64,000 bases of DNA. It comes from Acidobacteriota bacterium (GTDB taxonomy: Bacteria > Acidobacteriota > Blastocatellia > Chloracidobacteriales > Chloracidobacteriaceae). Shown one piece after another: positions 27,582-36,200 of this stretch (position 1 is the first letter of the stretch; every line of letters begins with the position of its first letter). The stretch is from contig JACQXX010000118.1 of assembly GCA_016208495.1 (NCBI GenBank), forward strand, positions 1-64,000, given 5' to 3'. The notes below the pieces were generated by a model that was given only the letters and a program-made list of their open reading frames with translations, did not search any database and had not been told where the DNA came from. The translations under genes were made by a program, and so were the position numbers.

Positions 27582-28041
27582 GAATGAAGAATTGAAGAAT
27601 GAAGAATGAAGAATTGCCTAAATTTTGCCCAAAAGTAGGAACACCTTACTCAAAGATCAGTACCGACCAGGTCGCGGCGGCGCCCGTAAACAAGAAGTGA
27701 CCAGATCATTGAGTTGAATCAAATTTCACCCAAATCGAGCCTTCGCGATGACGAAACTGACTTCCACCCTATCCTTTATGTCCTTTGATTGGGGCTCAAT
27801 CAACCATCTGGATGACTAAAACTGAGGAAGGGATCGGTATTTTGGGCGAAATTTACGGAATGAAGAATGAAGAATGAAACGGGGAATGAGAGTGCTCAGC
27901 TTCTGTGAAGACACAAACAATTCCATATTTTTTCTTCCGACTAGAAAAAATCCACGACGGTCCGTGGTGGAATTCGATACTATATAAAAGTTCAAGTCAC
28001 GAACGGTTTTCAATTCTTCATTTTCAATTCTTCATTCTTCC
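27582..28041. repeat. GAATGAAGAAT arrays in direct and inverted orientation
   Basis: The left array (27582-27616, GAATGAAGAATTGAAGAATG...) and a middle direct copy (27858-27880) face an inverted array (28011-28041, CAATTCTTCATTTTCAATTC...) that ends just before the ROK start region. A further inverted pair, AAATTTTGCCCAAAA (27621-27635) and ATTTTGGGCGAAATTT (27838-27853), is nested inside. The rest of this 480-bp gap shows no gene. Confidence 0.7.
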
Positions 28042-28056
28042 CAGGGGACGATTACC

Positions 28057-29034
28057 ATGACTTCTTCCGTGCTCTATGTCGGAGCCGATATCGGGCGCTC
28101 GACGCGGGTGGCGCTGGTGGATGACCAGGGGGCAATTCATCGTCAAACCCGTGTCCCAACTGAAACCAGGAGTGCCCGTGCCCTGGTCACCGGGCTCATT
28201 CAGGTCATCAATCAAATGAAGGAACATGCCCACTCGCCGGTTCAGTCAGTCGGAATTGGGTTGCCGGGACTGGTTGATTACCGTACCCAACACATCGAAG
28301 TTTTGACCAATTTTGTCAATATCTCAGCCATCAACCTGTTTGAAGAACTGCAGCGTGCCCTGAATCTCCCGGTTTTGTTTGATAACGACGCCAATATGGC
28401 TGCCTACGCCGAGTGGAAATGCGGGGCGGCAAAGGGTGCCGATGATGTCCTTTACATTTCATTGGGACGCGGAATTGGGAGTGCCTTGATTTTAGGTGGT
28501 CAGCTCCAGCGCGGAGTCAGAGGTTTTGCCGGTGAGTTCGGCCACCAAAAAATTGGCGGAACCGACACCCTTGAGTGCAGTTGCGGGGCTTCCGGGTGTC
28601 TGGAAACCGTGGCGTCGGGGCCAAATATCGTTCGTCGGACGCGGGAAAAATTGTTTACGTCGCCTTTATTTTCCCAATCTATCCTGGTTGATAAAATGCG
28701 TGGTCGCCTGACCTGTGATGATGTGGTCAAAGCCGCGATTGCCAATGATGAACTCTCGCGGACGGTTTTGATTGAAACCGCCAGCTATCTCGGGATGGCC
28801 GTGGCCAACGCGGTCAATTTGCTGAATGTGGAAAAAGTTATTTTGGGTGGTCCGGTGATGGCGGCGGGTGAATTTTTGCTTGATTTTATTCGGGATGAAG
28901 TTTCCAAACTGGCCTTTACTCCACTTTTTGCGTCCTGCCAGATTCATATCGGTCAACTGGGTGACGATGCTGGCGAAATCGGGGCTGCGTTGATGGCACG
29001 GGATTTCACCAGGGGGCAGGCGGCTACGAATTGA
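28057..29034 (+). CDS. ROK family sugar kinase/regulator
   Basis: 325 residues with no DNA-binding domain, so an enzyme rather than a repressor. GADIGRSTRVALVD gives the phosphate-binding loop; IGLPGLVD and FDNDANMAAYAE (catalytic Asp region) follow, then EFGHQKIGG with CSCGASGCLE, the zinc-binding motif typical of ROK glucokinases. ROK kinases phosphorylate glucose, N-acetylglucosamine or related sugars in the cytoplasm. AGGGGA precedes the ATG. The 3' end overlaps the convergent histidine kinase gene by 11 bp. Confidence 0.88.
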   Translation: MTSSVLYVGADIGRSTRVALVDDQGAIHRQTRVPTETRSARALVTGLIQVINQMKEHAHSPVQSVGIGLPGLVDYRTQHIEVLTNFVNISAINLFEELQRALNLPVLFDNDANMAAYAEWKCGAAKGADDVLYISLGRGIGSALILGGQLQRGVRGFAGEFGHQKIGGTDTLECSCGASGCLETVASGPNIVRRTREKLFTSPLFSQSILVDKMRGRLTCDDVVKAAIANDELSRTVLIETASYLGMAVANAVNLLNVEKVILGGPVMAAGEFLLDFIRDEVSKLAFTPLFASCQIHIGQLGDDAGEIGAALMARDFTRGQAATN

Positions 29035-31009
29035 TCCGGATTCGAATCCACACCCAGTCACTCGATTTGAAAATTCGAAAATCAGCCTGCCTGACCTGAC
29101 CTTTCGCCAATCGGGTTTGGACATTGCTCAACCCAATCCCGGTTCCTTCTTCAAACATCGTCCGATCTACTGTTGAAACCCACCGGCCTGTATTGGCTAT
29201 CCTCAACTCCAATCTTTTTTTGCGATACCGGGCCGAGATGCGAATCACAAGCGGCCTGGGGCTGGTTTGCATTCCGTATTTAATTGCGTTTTCCACCAGC
29301 GGTTGGATGAGAAATGTCGGTAATTGAGCCTTTTCCGAATCTGGCGAAATATCAAACTGAATTTCAAGCCGATCCTCGAACCTGACCTGCTGTAATTCCA
29401 GGTAATGGCGAATCGCTTTGACTTCGTCCTTTAACGGCACCAGCGTGATATCGGTGGTTTGAAGCGAATAGCGGAGAAATTCCGACAATCCGGTGACCAT
29501 TTGAAAGGTTCGTTTCGGGTCAATAAACGCCAGAACCCCAATTGAATTCAGCACATTAAACAGAAAATGCGGGTTGAGTTGATACCGTAGCATTTGAAGT
29601 TGTGCCTGTTGGGCATGGGTTCGGGCTTCGAGTTCGCGTTCACGTACCAGTCGGTTTTCATCGTGCAAAAGTGCGTTGGCTGCAGCCAGTTGATGGTTGG
29701 CGTCAGCCAGCTCAAGCGTGCGTTGTTCGACTTTGGCTTCCAAATGTCGGTTGAGGGCATCGAGTTCAGCATTTATTCGGCTAAATCGGGTTGAGAGCGA
29801 AATCAGCATGCTCACAACCAGTGCGAGAAACCCAATTGGACCAGGCGGATAAGCCGAGAAGTAGCCCTCAAGCGAAGCAATCATAAAGATTTGGGAGATA
29901 ATCACCCCGAGAATCCCAAGGCTGATAATCTGGGCGTCAGTGTTTCCTTGCCACGCTTTCTTCAAAACCACAGTTGAAAACCAGATTCCCCAAATCAGCG
30001 GGAAGCTCAATGACACCCTGGTAAATTGGGTCATGACAATCGGAGGATAGACCACCACCAGCACCACGCACCCCAGCAGCAGTCGCTGGATACTTCGAAC
30101 CCATTTGTTTCTTCCGGTTCCAAACAGACTATCGGCAAATTCAAACCCGAAAATAATGGCGAAGAACGAGCCCACACGGGTTCCCGCCATCAATTTCTCA
30201 ACTGAAAAATATTCAGCCGGCCACAATGAAATACTGATCGCAACCAGGGAGATTGAAAACGTAATCAGTGCAAACCAAAGATATTCTTTGAGTTGTCGCC
30301 GTTGAGCAAACAACAAAAGGTGATACAAACCGACCAGGGCAATGAGGCTCGCCACAAAAAGTCTCGGAACATCCTGAAGCAGATCGTGTTGAATCCCGGT
30401 TTGCGCGTCCAGCGACAGGTAGGCGAAATCCCCAATCCGACAGGTTGGGGCTGGAAAAGTCCGCCATCGGTAAAAGGCTTTGGCAAAGGGTTTTTCCCAC
30501 CGGGTTCGCAGGGCAATGACAACTGTTCCTGAGGGATCAACGATTTCCGAGGATAGGGGAAAGATGGTGGTTGTGGGGACAGAGGTCTGACCGGATGGGG
30601 AATATTTGCCGACCTGCCCAACCTTTTTCCCATTCACAAACACTTCATATCCACTAAAGGTCACCGGACTCAGCGCCAGTCCGCAGTTTGATTCAAAATA
30701 AGCTGGATTGATTTGAAGCGTAACTCGATACCAGCCGACGTGGGCGTATTGCGAATGTTCTTCTTGAATCCAGGCTTTCGAAATATTGATTGGTTCCCAC
30801 GCGGAATCATCAAATTCAGGCTTTGCCCAGTCTGGGTTATCGCCTGGGCTCATTTTCCAGATTGACGGAAGAGTGAAGACCGAAGTTGGGGATTGGGCAG
30901 GAATTACGTGCGCGAAAAGCAGCAGCGGTGATCCCCAAAGCAGTATCACCATCAGACACCATCTCATAAGGAAACTATTGTAGTTTAAGGAGTTAAAGTA
31001 GTTCCTCAT
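29024..31009 (-). CDS. 7TM-DISM sensor histidine kinase, LytS type
   Basis: 661 residues. A signal-like N-terminus, then an extracytoplasmic jelly-roll sensor (about 35-190, with WYRVTLQI and GYEVFVNGKKVGQVG), a seven-helix membrane block (about 205-400), a coiled coil (about 410-470), and a His_kinase domain with QLNPHFLFNVLNSIG (phospho-acceptor His). The ATPase part shows IQPLVENAIKYG and GTGIGLSNVQTRL. The sensor resembles carbohydrate-binding domains, so a sugar ligand is possible. The LytTR-type regulator gene lies upstream on the same strand, 136 bp away with a MITE-like element between them. Confidence 0.88.
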   Translation of the reverse strand: MRNYFNSLNYNSFLMRWCLMVILLWGSPLLLFAHVIPAQSPTSVFTLPSIWKMSPGDNPDWAKPEFDDSAWEPINISKAWIQEEHSQYAHVGWYRVTLQINPAYFESNCGLALSPVTFSGYEVFVNGKKVGQVGKYSPSGQTSVPTTTIFPLSSEIVDPSGTVVIALRTRWEKPFAKAFYRWRTFPAPTCRIGDFAYLSLDAQTGIQHDLLQDVPRLFVASLIALVGLYHLLLFAQRRQLKEYLWFALITFSISLVAISISLWPAEYFSVEKLMAGTRVGSFFAIIFGFEFADSLFGTGRNKWVRSIQRLLLGCVVLVVVYPPIVMTQFTRVSLSFPLIWGIWFSTVVLKKAWQGNTDAQIISLGILGVIISQIFMIASLEGYFSAYPPGPIGFLALVVSMLISLSTRFSRINAELDALNRHLEAKVEQRTLELADANHQLAAANALLHDENRLVRERELEARTHAQQAQLQMLRYQLNPHFLFNVLNSIGVLAFIDPKRTFQMVTGLSEFLRYSLQTTDITLVPLKDEVKAIRHYLELQQVRFEDRLEIQFDISPDSEKAQLPTFLIQPLVENAIKYGMQTSPRPLVIRISARYRKKRLELRIANTGRWVSTVDRTMFEEGTGIGLSNVQTRLAKGQVRQADFRIFKSSDWVWIRIRINS

Positions 31010-31040
31010 GAGAATGGAATATATTAGGAGAGAAGGGAGC

Positions 31041-31148
31041 TTATACCATTTTGCAATGGAATCCCCGCATTAGAAAATAGTCAAGTAGTTCAATCAAAAG
31101 AAGTTGATGAACTACTGACTACGAACTACTGACTACAAACTGGTATTA
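31041..31148. mobile_element. MITE-like element, copy 2 (about 108 bp)
   Basis: Ends TTATACCATTTTGCAATGG and CAAACTGGTATTA form imperfect terminal inverted repeats. Left inner array TAGTCAAGTAGTTCA and right inner arrays GAACTACTGACTAC (twice) are inverted heptamers. The last three bases, TTA, are the TAA stop codon of the response regulator gene, so the insertion defines that protein's C-terminus. Confidence 0.78.
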
Positions 31149-31895
31149 TCGAATTTGTTCCCGCAGGACCGAGAGAAACCGTCGTCCCATTGGAAACGGT
31201 TTTTCAGCTCCACGCAAAAAAACGCAGTATGAAGAGTTCGGTGATCGCTCAACCCGGTCTACATAATCAAGATTGACAATGATTGAGCGATGAACCCGCA
31301 AAAAATGGCGGCTTGGCAGCCGTTCTTCCCACTCGGTCATGGATTTGCGAACAAATGCCCGCCGCCCATCAGTGGTGATGACATGCGAATAATCGCGCTC
31401 AGCCTGGATGACCTGGATGTGGTTGATTTTGACGAATTGTTGCCGCTGGCCTGAGGCGAGAAAGACGGCGTCGTCATAGGTGAATTTACTGGAATCGGGG
31501 GCGGCACCAGCGTTGGGGTCAGAACCTGAATCAGATGGTGGGGTATCAAGACGAGCCAGGGTTTGGGCCAGCCGTTCGGGTGAAACAGGTTTGAGCAGGT
31601 AATCGAGGGCATTGACTTCAAAGGCGCGAATGGCAAATGAATCGTAGGCAGTCACAAAAACGATCTTGAACGTTCCATCAATCCGATTCAACAGGTCAAA
31701 TCCAATTCCATCAGGCATTTGAATATCGAGGAACACAACTTCGGGCGATGTTTTCCGAATAACTTCGGCGGCTTCCGGCACGGAGGCGGCTTCACCCACA
31801 ATCTGAACGTGTGGGTGATCGGCCAGAAGCATCCGGAGCGCCATTCGCGCCAGACGTTCATCATCCACAATGACGGCTGTGATTGGTCGGGGCAT
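31146..31895 (-). CDS. LytTR-family response regulator
   Basis: 249 residues from ATG 31895 (GCAGGTG upstream). The receiver domain has VDDERLAR, phospho-acceptor Asp in VFLDIQMPDG, VTAYDSFAIRAFEVNALDYLLKP; an Ala/Asp/Pro-rich linker follows; the LytTR DNA-binding domain shows INHIQVIQAERDYSHVITTDG, SFRHFLRVHRS-like FLRVHRSIIVNLDYV and a basic C-terminus. LytTR domains bind imperfect direct repeats upstream of target genes. It is upstream of, and probably co-transcribed with, the 7TM sensor kinase. The stop codon lies in a MITE-like end. Confidence 0.9.
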   Translation of the reverse strand: MPRPITAVIVDDERLARMALRMLLADHPHVQIVGEAASVPEAAEVIRKTSPEVVFLDIQMPDGIGFDLLNRIDGTFKIVFVTAYDSFAIRAFEVNALDYLLKPVSPERLAQTLARLDTPPSDSGSDPNAGAAPDSSKFTYDDAVFLASGQRQQFVKINHIQVIQAERDYSHVITTDGRRAFVRKSMTEWEERLPSRHFLRVHRSIIVNLDYVDRVERSPNSSYCVFLRGAEKPFPMGRRFLSVLREQIR

Positions 31896-31917
31896 TGGTA
31901 CACCTGCAAAATCTAAG

Positions 31918-32055
31918 AGTTCGGGGTTTCGGGTTTCAGGGTTTTGGGGAACTTGAATTATAAATAGTTTCACGTGGGGCAGGACTGAAATTTGAGAAAG
32001 ACATTATGGCTGATGAATCATGTTTCGAAAACCCCGAACCCTGAACCCTGCTAAT
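31918..32055. repeat. Inverted heptamer arrays upstream of the response regulator
   Basis: The left array (31918-31951) contains GTTCGGGGTTTCGGGTTTCA and GGGTTTTGGGG; the right array (32025-32052) contains CGAAAACCCCGAACCCTGAA and CCCTG, its complement. The 73-bp spacer is unrelated. The pair lies directly upstream of the regulator start, where its promoter is expected. A further small hairpin ACCCAC-n6-GTGGGT is at 32136-32153. Confidence 0.7.
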
Positions 32056-32189
32056 CCCCCCGGATTTTGTGGGGTAAGCTCAAAAATGAGTCCAAAAGCC
32101 CTAAAAATGGCCTGTTTTGAGCTGTTTTACCTGTTACCCACAAAAACGTGGGTTAGCTAAGTCATTTGTTTTCAATAGAACCCTAAACC

Positions 32190-32930
32190 ATGTACAAATC
32201 ACCGCTTCTCGTCTTTGTCGCAACTGATCAGGAATTTCAGGCACTCTCATCAATGCTTGGGCAATGGAACCCGGAAAAAGTGAGGCCACAACGGGGAACC
32301 GGCTGGCTGGCTGGATATCAGATTGACCTGGTCCAGACTGGAATGGGGCCGGAAAATGCAGCCCATCGGTCACGAACAATTTTAAAGCACCATCCGGCTC
32401 GAACCGTCTTGATGTGCGGGATTGCCGGGGCCCTTTCATCGGAATGTCAGGTCGGTGATGCGGTACTGTATACCCACTGCCGTGCTTCCGCTCAGCCAGA
32501 TATTCAGATTAAAACCACTTCTTCTATAACTGAGTCAATAGTTTCCAGCCTTGAGACTGGTTTAATTCGGACATTTCAAGGTGCAGGTGTGACTTTGCCC
32601 AGAGTGGTGTGTCGCGCAAGTGAGAAAGTACAGATCGGAAGTGAATATCGAGCACTGGCAATTGATATGGAAAGTTTTTTCGTGGTGGAAAATGCGCTCC
32701 GGGCAAATCGGCAGGTCGCCGTGCTGCGTATCATCAGCGATGATACCCGGCATGATTTGCCTGATTTCAATCAGGCGATAAACAACCAGGGACACATCAA
32801 TCACCTCAAAATGGCGTTGGTTTTAAGCCGGACTCCACTCCGGACGCTGGCTTTCGCCAGAAGTCTCCACGTTTCAATGACTCAACTTGGGAAGGCATTT
32901 CAACTCGCACTGAGTGCGAATCTTTTGTAA
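32190..32930 (+). CDS. Nucleoside phosphorylase superfamily protein (MTA/SAH nucleosidase-like)
   Basis: 246 residues of the PNP/UDP fold: FVATDQEFQAL at the start, VQTGMGPENAAH (phosphate or ribose site), VLMCGIAGALSSECQVGDAVLYT, and ALAIDMESFFVVENA with the Met-Glu that binds ribose, followed by RIISDDTRHDLPDF containing the Asp used on the purine base. Related enzymes split MTA/SAH or futalosine, or act in hopanoid side-chain formation (HpnG). Nothing nearby selects among these. Single-gene unit, no signal peptide. Confidence 0.75.
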   Translation: MYKSPLLVFVATDQEFQALSSMLGQWNPEKVRPQRGTGWLAGYQIDLVQTGMGPENAAHRSRTILKHHPARTVLMCGIAGALSSECQVGDAVLYTHCRASAQPDIQIKTTSSITESIVSSLETGLIRTFQGAGVTLPRVVCRASEKVQIGSEYRALAIDMESFFVVENALRANRQVAVLRIISDDTRHDLPDFNQAINNQGHINHLKMALVLSRTPLRTLAFARSLHVSMTQLGKAFQLALSANLL

Positions 32931-33045
32931 AATGCCGCGTTTCTGTTTCGGCAGTTGTTTTGGAAGAAGTCAAGGGGGACCAAATTCAATTTCTGACCAG
33001 GGTTCACCTGATTGACTTTTTGCAGGCTCGCACCACCCATCTACT

Positions 33046-35643
33046 ATGAAAACAAAATTATCTGTTCTTTTGTTGAAAGCTCTTTTGAAAAACCGTTCTT
33101 TGACCTCAAAGGTCATCGCCCTGGCTGGACTTGTTTCGATCCTGTCAGGGATTGCCGCTCCATTTGGAAATCAGGTCCTGGCTGATGAATCACCTCAAAT
33201 TGACAAGGGCGGCGTAAAAGTCCAGGTTATTGACCTCAAAGACCTCCCGGTTCCAAATGCGACCATCACCGTCAAACTCATCAAAAACCAGGCCGGTGTC
33301 GAAGTCGCCAACCAAACTCCATACCAAAAAATCACCAACGACAAAGGCGAAGCCATCATTCCAGAGCTGGCGCCCGGCATGTATTACCTCACCATTGAAG
33401 CTGAAGGCTATCAACCTTTAAACGAACCCGAAGTTGAGGTGATGGCTGGGGCCATTTCGACGCTTTCAATCCAGATGCCGCCGAAAATTACTTCGGAAGA
33501 CACGGTTGAAGTTCGCGCCGAATCCGACAAGTTGATTGAGCAGGCAGCAGCCCCGCAGGCCCAGGTCACAACGCAAATCATTCGCACGGCACCCTTGCTG
33601 AGCCGAACGTTTGACGCCGCGCTGCCGATTGTCCCCAATGTCATCCGCGACCCGAACGGGAAAATCAGCATTAAAGGCGGTCGTGAAGATCAGAGCGCGT
33701 TGCTGGTCAACAATGCCGACTCGACCGATCCGGCTACTGGAAATTTCGCCCTGAGTATCCCGCTCGAATCCATTGAACAAGTCAAAGTTTTTACCAACCC
33801 ATATCTTCCTGAATATGGACGGTTTACCGGCGGCGTGACCAAAGTGGAAACCAAGCGTGGCGGTGAAAAGTGGAAGGCTGAAGTCTATGATTTCTTTCCC
33901 GAACCACGATTTCGCGGCGGTAAGCTCTTTGGTTTGGCGAACTTCTCGCCTCGGTTACATTTCGAAGGCCCGATTCTGAAAGACAAACTCTATTTTTCGC
34001 AGGGCCTGGAATATGACGTAGACAAAAAACCGGTTCGTGGACTGGCCTCGCCCAACAACGAGATCATCCGCAAAGTTGGCCGGAGTTTTTCTCAGTTTGA
34101 TTATCTTGTCTCTCCGAATCAGACACTGACGGCCACCATCAATTTTTCAAAAGGTGTTTACAAGCACATTGGGCTGGATTTCTTCACGCCACAAACCGCC
34201 GCGCCTGATCGTCGCCCAACTGATCTGACCGTGGCTTTGATTGATCGCTTAACTCTGTCAAACGGATCACTGCTCGAAACCATTTTCTCCTACAAGCGGC
34301 TTGACACGCGGATCGAAGGCAAAGGACTTGATCCGCTGGTTTTGACTCCGAGTGTTCGTGAGGGAAACTACTTTCACTTTGATGATCGGCTAACGGAACG
34401 CTATCAACTTCGATCCACCAATGAATTTGCTCCGATTACGGCGGCTGGTGTCCACCGTGTCAAACTTGGTGCTGATTTCAACTACACCCGGAACAATTCG
34501 CTCACCATAAACCAGCCGGTTTCAGTCACCCGCATGGACGGCACATTGGCCCAGTTGATTGAATTTACACAGCCTGGGAATTTACGGTCTTACAATTTTG
34601 AACTGGCGGCCTTTGCCCAGGACCAGTGGATGATCAACCCCAAATTGAGCCTGGACTATGGGTTCCGGGCAGAAGCAGTTCGGGCCACGGCTGGGATCAA
34701 TATTTCACCTCGGGTTTCACTTTCCTACTCACCAACTGAAAGTGGAAATACCGTCTTTCGCGCCGGAGTTGGGTTGTTTTATGACAAGATTCCGCTCAAC
34801 GCCCTGACCTTTACCAATGCGCCAATGCAGACGGTGACCACGTATGCTGCCGATGGCACCACCGTGGTTGATTCGTCCCGGTTCTTCCAAAACGTGCTGG
34901 CCGCGCGTCCAAATGGAAAACCGAACAGCGGAGTTGATTTTGCGGCACCACGCAATGTGACCTACAACCTGGAATTGAACCGGCGAGTGACTCAAAACAT
35001 TTTGTTGAAGCTGGCTTATCTGGATAGCAAGACTGACAACGACCTGTATGTTTCGCCGGTGACCACTGACACGGGGAACCAGATTGTACTCAACAACAAC
35101 GGACGTGGGCGGTATCGTTCACTTGAGGCCACCGTCAACGTCAAGATGAATCCAGCCCGTGAACTTACCTTTTCGTACATCCGCAGCCGTGCGCGAGGCG
35201 AGCTGAACAACTTCGGCAGCTATTTCGGTGATTTCCCCGACCCGGTTATTCGGCCTAATGAATACTCGCAACTGGTTTCCGATGCGCCAAACCGGTTTCT
35301 GGTGCGGGGCAGTCTCAAGCTCCCTTACGGCCTGACGGTTGCCCCAATCTTTGATGTCCACACCGGGTTCCCCTATTCAGTGCGTGATGAACTGCAAAAC
35401 TACGTTGGCCAGCGCAATAGCGACAATACCCGGTTCCCGCGCTTTGCGTCGCTGGATGTGGCTGTGACTAAAGAATTTAAGGTCATGGAGAAATACACGG
35501 CGCAGTTTACAGTCACCATCTTTAACGCCACCAACCACTTCAACCCACGCAACGTGTTTGCCAATATCAACGGGCCTGAATTTGGGACCTTCTTCGCCAA
35601 TTACCGGCGGTTTTACCGACTTGATTTTGGGTTTAACTGGTAA
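33046..35643 (+). CDS. TonB-dependent outer-membrane protein with carboxypeptidase-regulatory-like domain
   Basis: 865 residues. After a long signal peptide (hydrophobic core near 22-45) comes a CarboxypepD_reg/SpaA-like beta domain (about 55-145, VKVQVIDLKDLPVPNATITV through PGMYYLTIEAEGY), a plug domain (about 150-275, with ISIKGGREDQSALLVNN and LPEYGRFTGGVTKVETKRGG) and a beta-barrel with FAQDQWMINPKLSLDYGFR, ending YRRFYRLDFGFNW with the terminal aromatic residue expected for BAM insertion. No clear TonB box. This Oar-like type is greatly expanded in Acidobacteriota; ligands are mostly unknown. No SusD partner nearby. Confidence 0.88.
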   Translation: MKTKLSVLLLKALLKNRSLTSKVIALAGLVSILSGIAAPFGNQVLADESPQIDKGGVKVQVIDLKDLPVPNATITVKLIKNQAGVEVANQTPYQKITNDKGEAIIPELAPGMYYLTIEAEGYQPLNEPEVEVMAGAISTLSIQMPPKITSEDTVEVRAESDKLIEQAAAPQAQVTTQIIRTAPLLSRTFDAALPIVPNVIRDPNGKISIKGGREDQSALLVNNADSTDPATGNFALSIPLESIEQVKVFTNPYLPEYGRFTGGVTKVETKRGGEKWKAEVYDFFPEPRFRGGKLFGLANFSPRLHFEGPILKDKLYFSQGLEYDVDKKPVRGLASPNNEIIRKVGRSFSQFDYLVSPNQTLTATINFSKGVYKHIGLDFFTPQTAAPDRRPTDLTVALIDRLTLSNGSLLETIFSYKRLDTRIEGKGLDPLVLTPSVREGNYFHFDDRLTERYQLRSTNEFAPITAAGVHRVKLGADFNYTRNNSLTINQPVSVTRMDGTLAQLIEFTQPGNLRSYNFELAAFAQDQWMINPKLSLDYGFRAEAVRATAGINISPRVSLSYSPTESGNTVFRAGVGLFYDKIPLNALTFTNAPMQTVTTYAADGTTVVDSSRFFQNVLAARPNGKPNSGVDFAAPRNVTYNLELNRRVTQNILLKLAYLDSKTDNDLYVSPVTTDTGNQIVLNNNGRGRYRSLEATVNVKMNPARELTFSYIRSRARGELNNFGSYFGDFPDPVIRPNEYSQLVSDAPNRFLVRGSLKLPYGLTVAPIFDVHTGFPYSVRDELQNYVGQRNSDNTRFPRFASLDVAVTKEFKVMEKYTAQFTVTIFNATNHFNPRNVFANINGPEFGTFFANYRRFYRLDFGFNW

Positions 35644-35697
35644 GAAATTGTGCAATCAGGATGCACCCCCAGACGATTCTTTGAGGAAGCCCAGATT

Positions 35698-35913
35698 ATG
35701 AGATTTACCTGCATTATAGAGCGTGAAGGCAACGGTTTTGTTTCACTCTGTCCCGAACTCGACATTGCCAGCCAGGGTGAAACGATAGAGGAAGCTCGAT
35801 CAAATCTAGGTGAAGCCATCTCGCTGTTTTTTGAATGTGCTCACCCAGACGAAATCCAAAACCGGGTTCATTCTGAAATATTTATTACACAAGTTGAGGT
35901 GCCAGTTGGGTAA
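35698..35913 (+). CDS. hicB: HicB-family antitoxin
   Basis: 71 residues from ATG 35698 (an in-frame start at 35650 would add 16 residues). The HicB fold is visible: FTCIIEREGNGFVSLCPELDIASQG then TIEEARSNLGEAISLFFE. HicB binds and neutralises the HicA mRNA interferase and usually represses the operon; this short form lacks a C-terminal DNA-binding domain. It overlaps by 8 bp the start of a HicA-like gene that carries a nonsense codon. Confidence 0.82.
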   Translation: MRFTCIIEREGNGFVSLCPELDIASQGETIEEARSNLGEAISLFFECAHPDEIQNRVHSEIFITQVEVPVG

Positions 35914-36133
35914 GCTCGGAACTTTCTCTGGCCGTGATGTTTGTAGAATTTTAGCTCAATGAGGATTTGTTGAAATCCGTCAACGTGGCAGCCATATCGT
36001 GATGCAAAAACAGGTTGGAGAGGGATCAACCATAACCGTTCCAATTCCAAATCATTCGGAACTTCGGATTGGTACGTTGCAATCAATTATCCGTCAATCA
36101 GGGGTTCCGAAGTCGGAATTTGAAAAGAACTGA
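35906..36133 (+). pseudogene. hicA: HicA-family toxin gene with in-frame TGA
   Basis: Reading from TTG 35906, inside the end of hicB, gives GKLGTFSGRDVCRILAQ, then TGA at 35960-35962, then GFVEIRQRGSHIVMQKQ and on to a stop at 36131-36133, 76 codons in all. This is the full length of HicA/YcfA-type toxins (usual pattern SGRDVvriL..lGF..vRQRGSH), with the catalytic His of RGSH retained. The TGA replaces the codon just before GF, where Leu or a charged residue is normal, so one base change would restore the frame. Most likely an inactivated toxin kept beside its antitoxin. Confidence 0.8.
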
Positions 36134-36200
36134 TCGCAACCCCACAGTGTTCAATATCATGGTCTGGACTTTTTACCCAAGTTCAGACCATTTTACATCT

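Noticed and set aside
35960-35962. TGA in hicA as a selenocysteine codon
   Set aside because: HicA proteins carry no Cys or redox centre at this position and no SECIS-like hairpin directly follows; a nonsense change is simpler.
36069-36200. N-terminal extension of the hydantoinase A-like protein
   Set aside because: It would overlap the hicA remnant and shows no similarity to HyuA N-termini; the ATG at 36201 puts the GVDTGGTFTD motif near the expected position.
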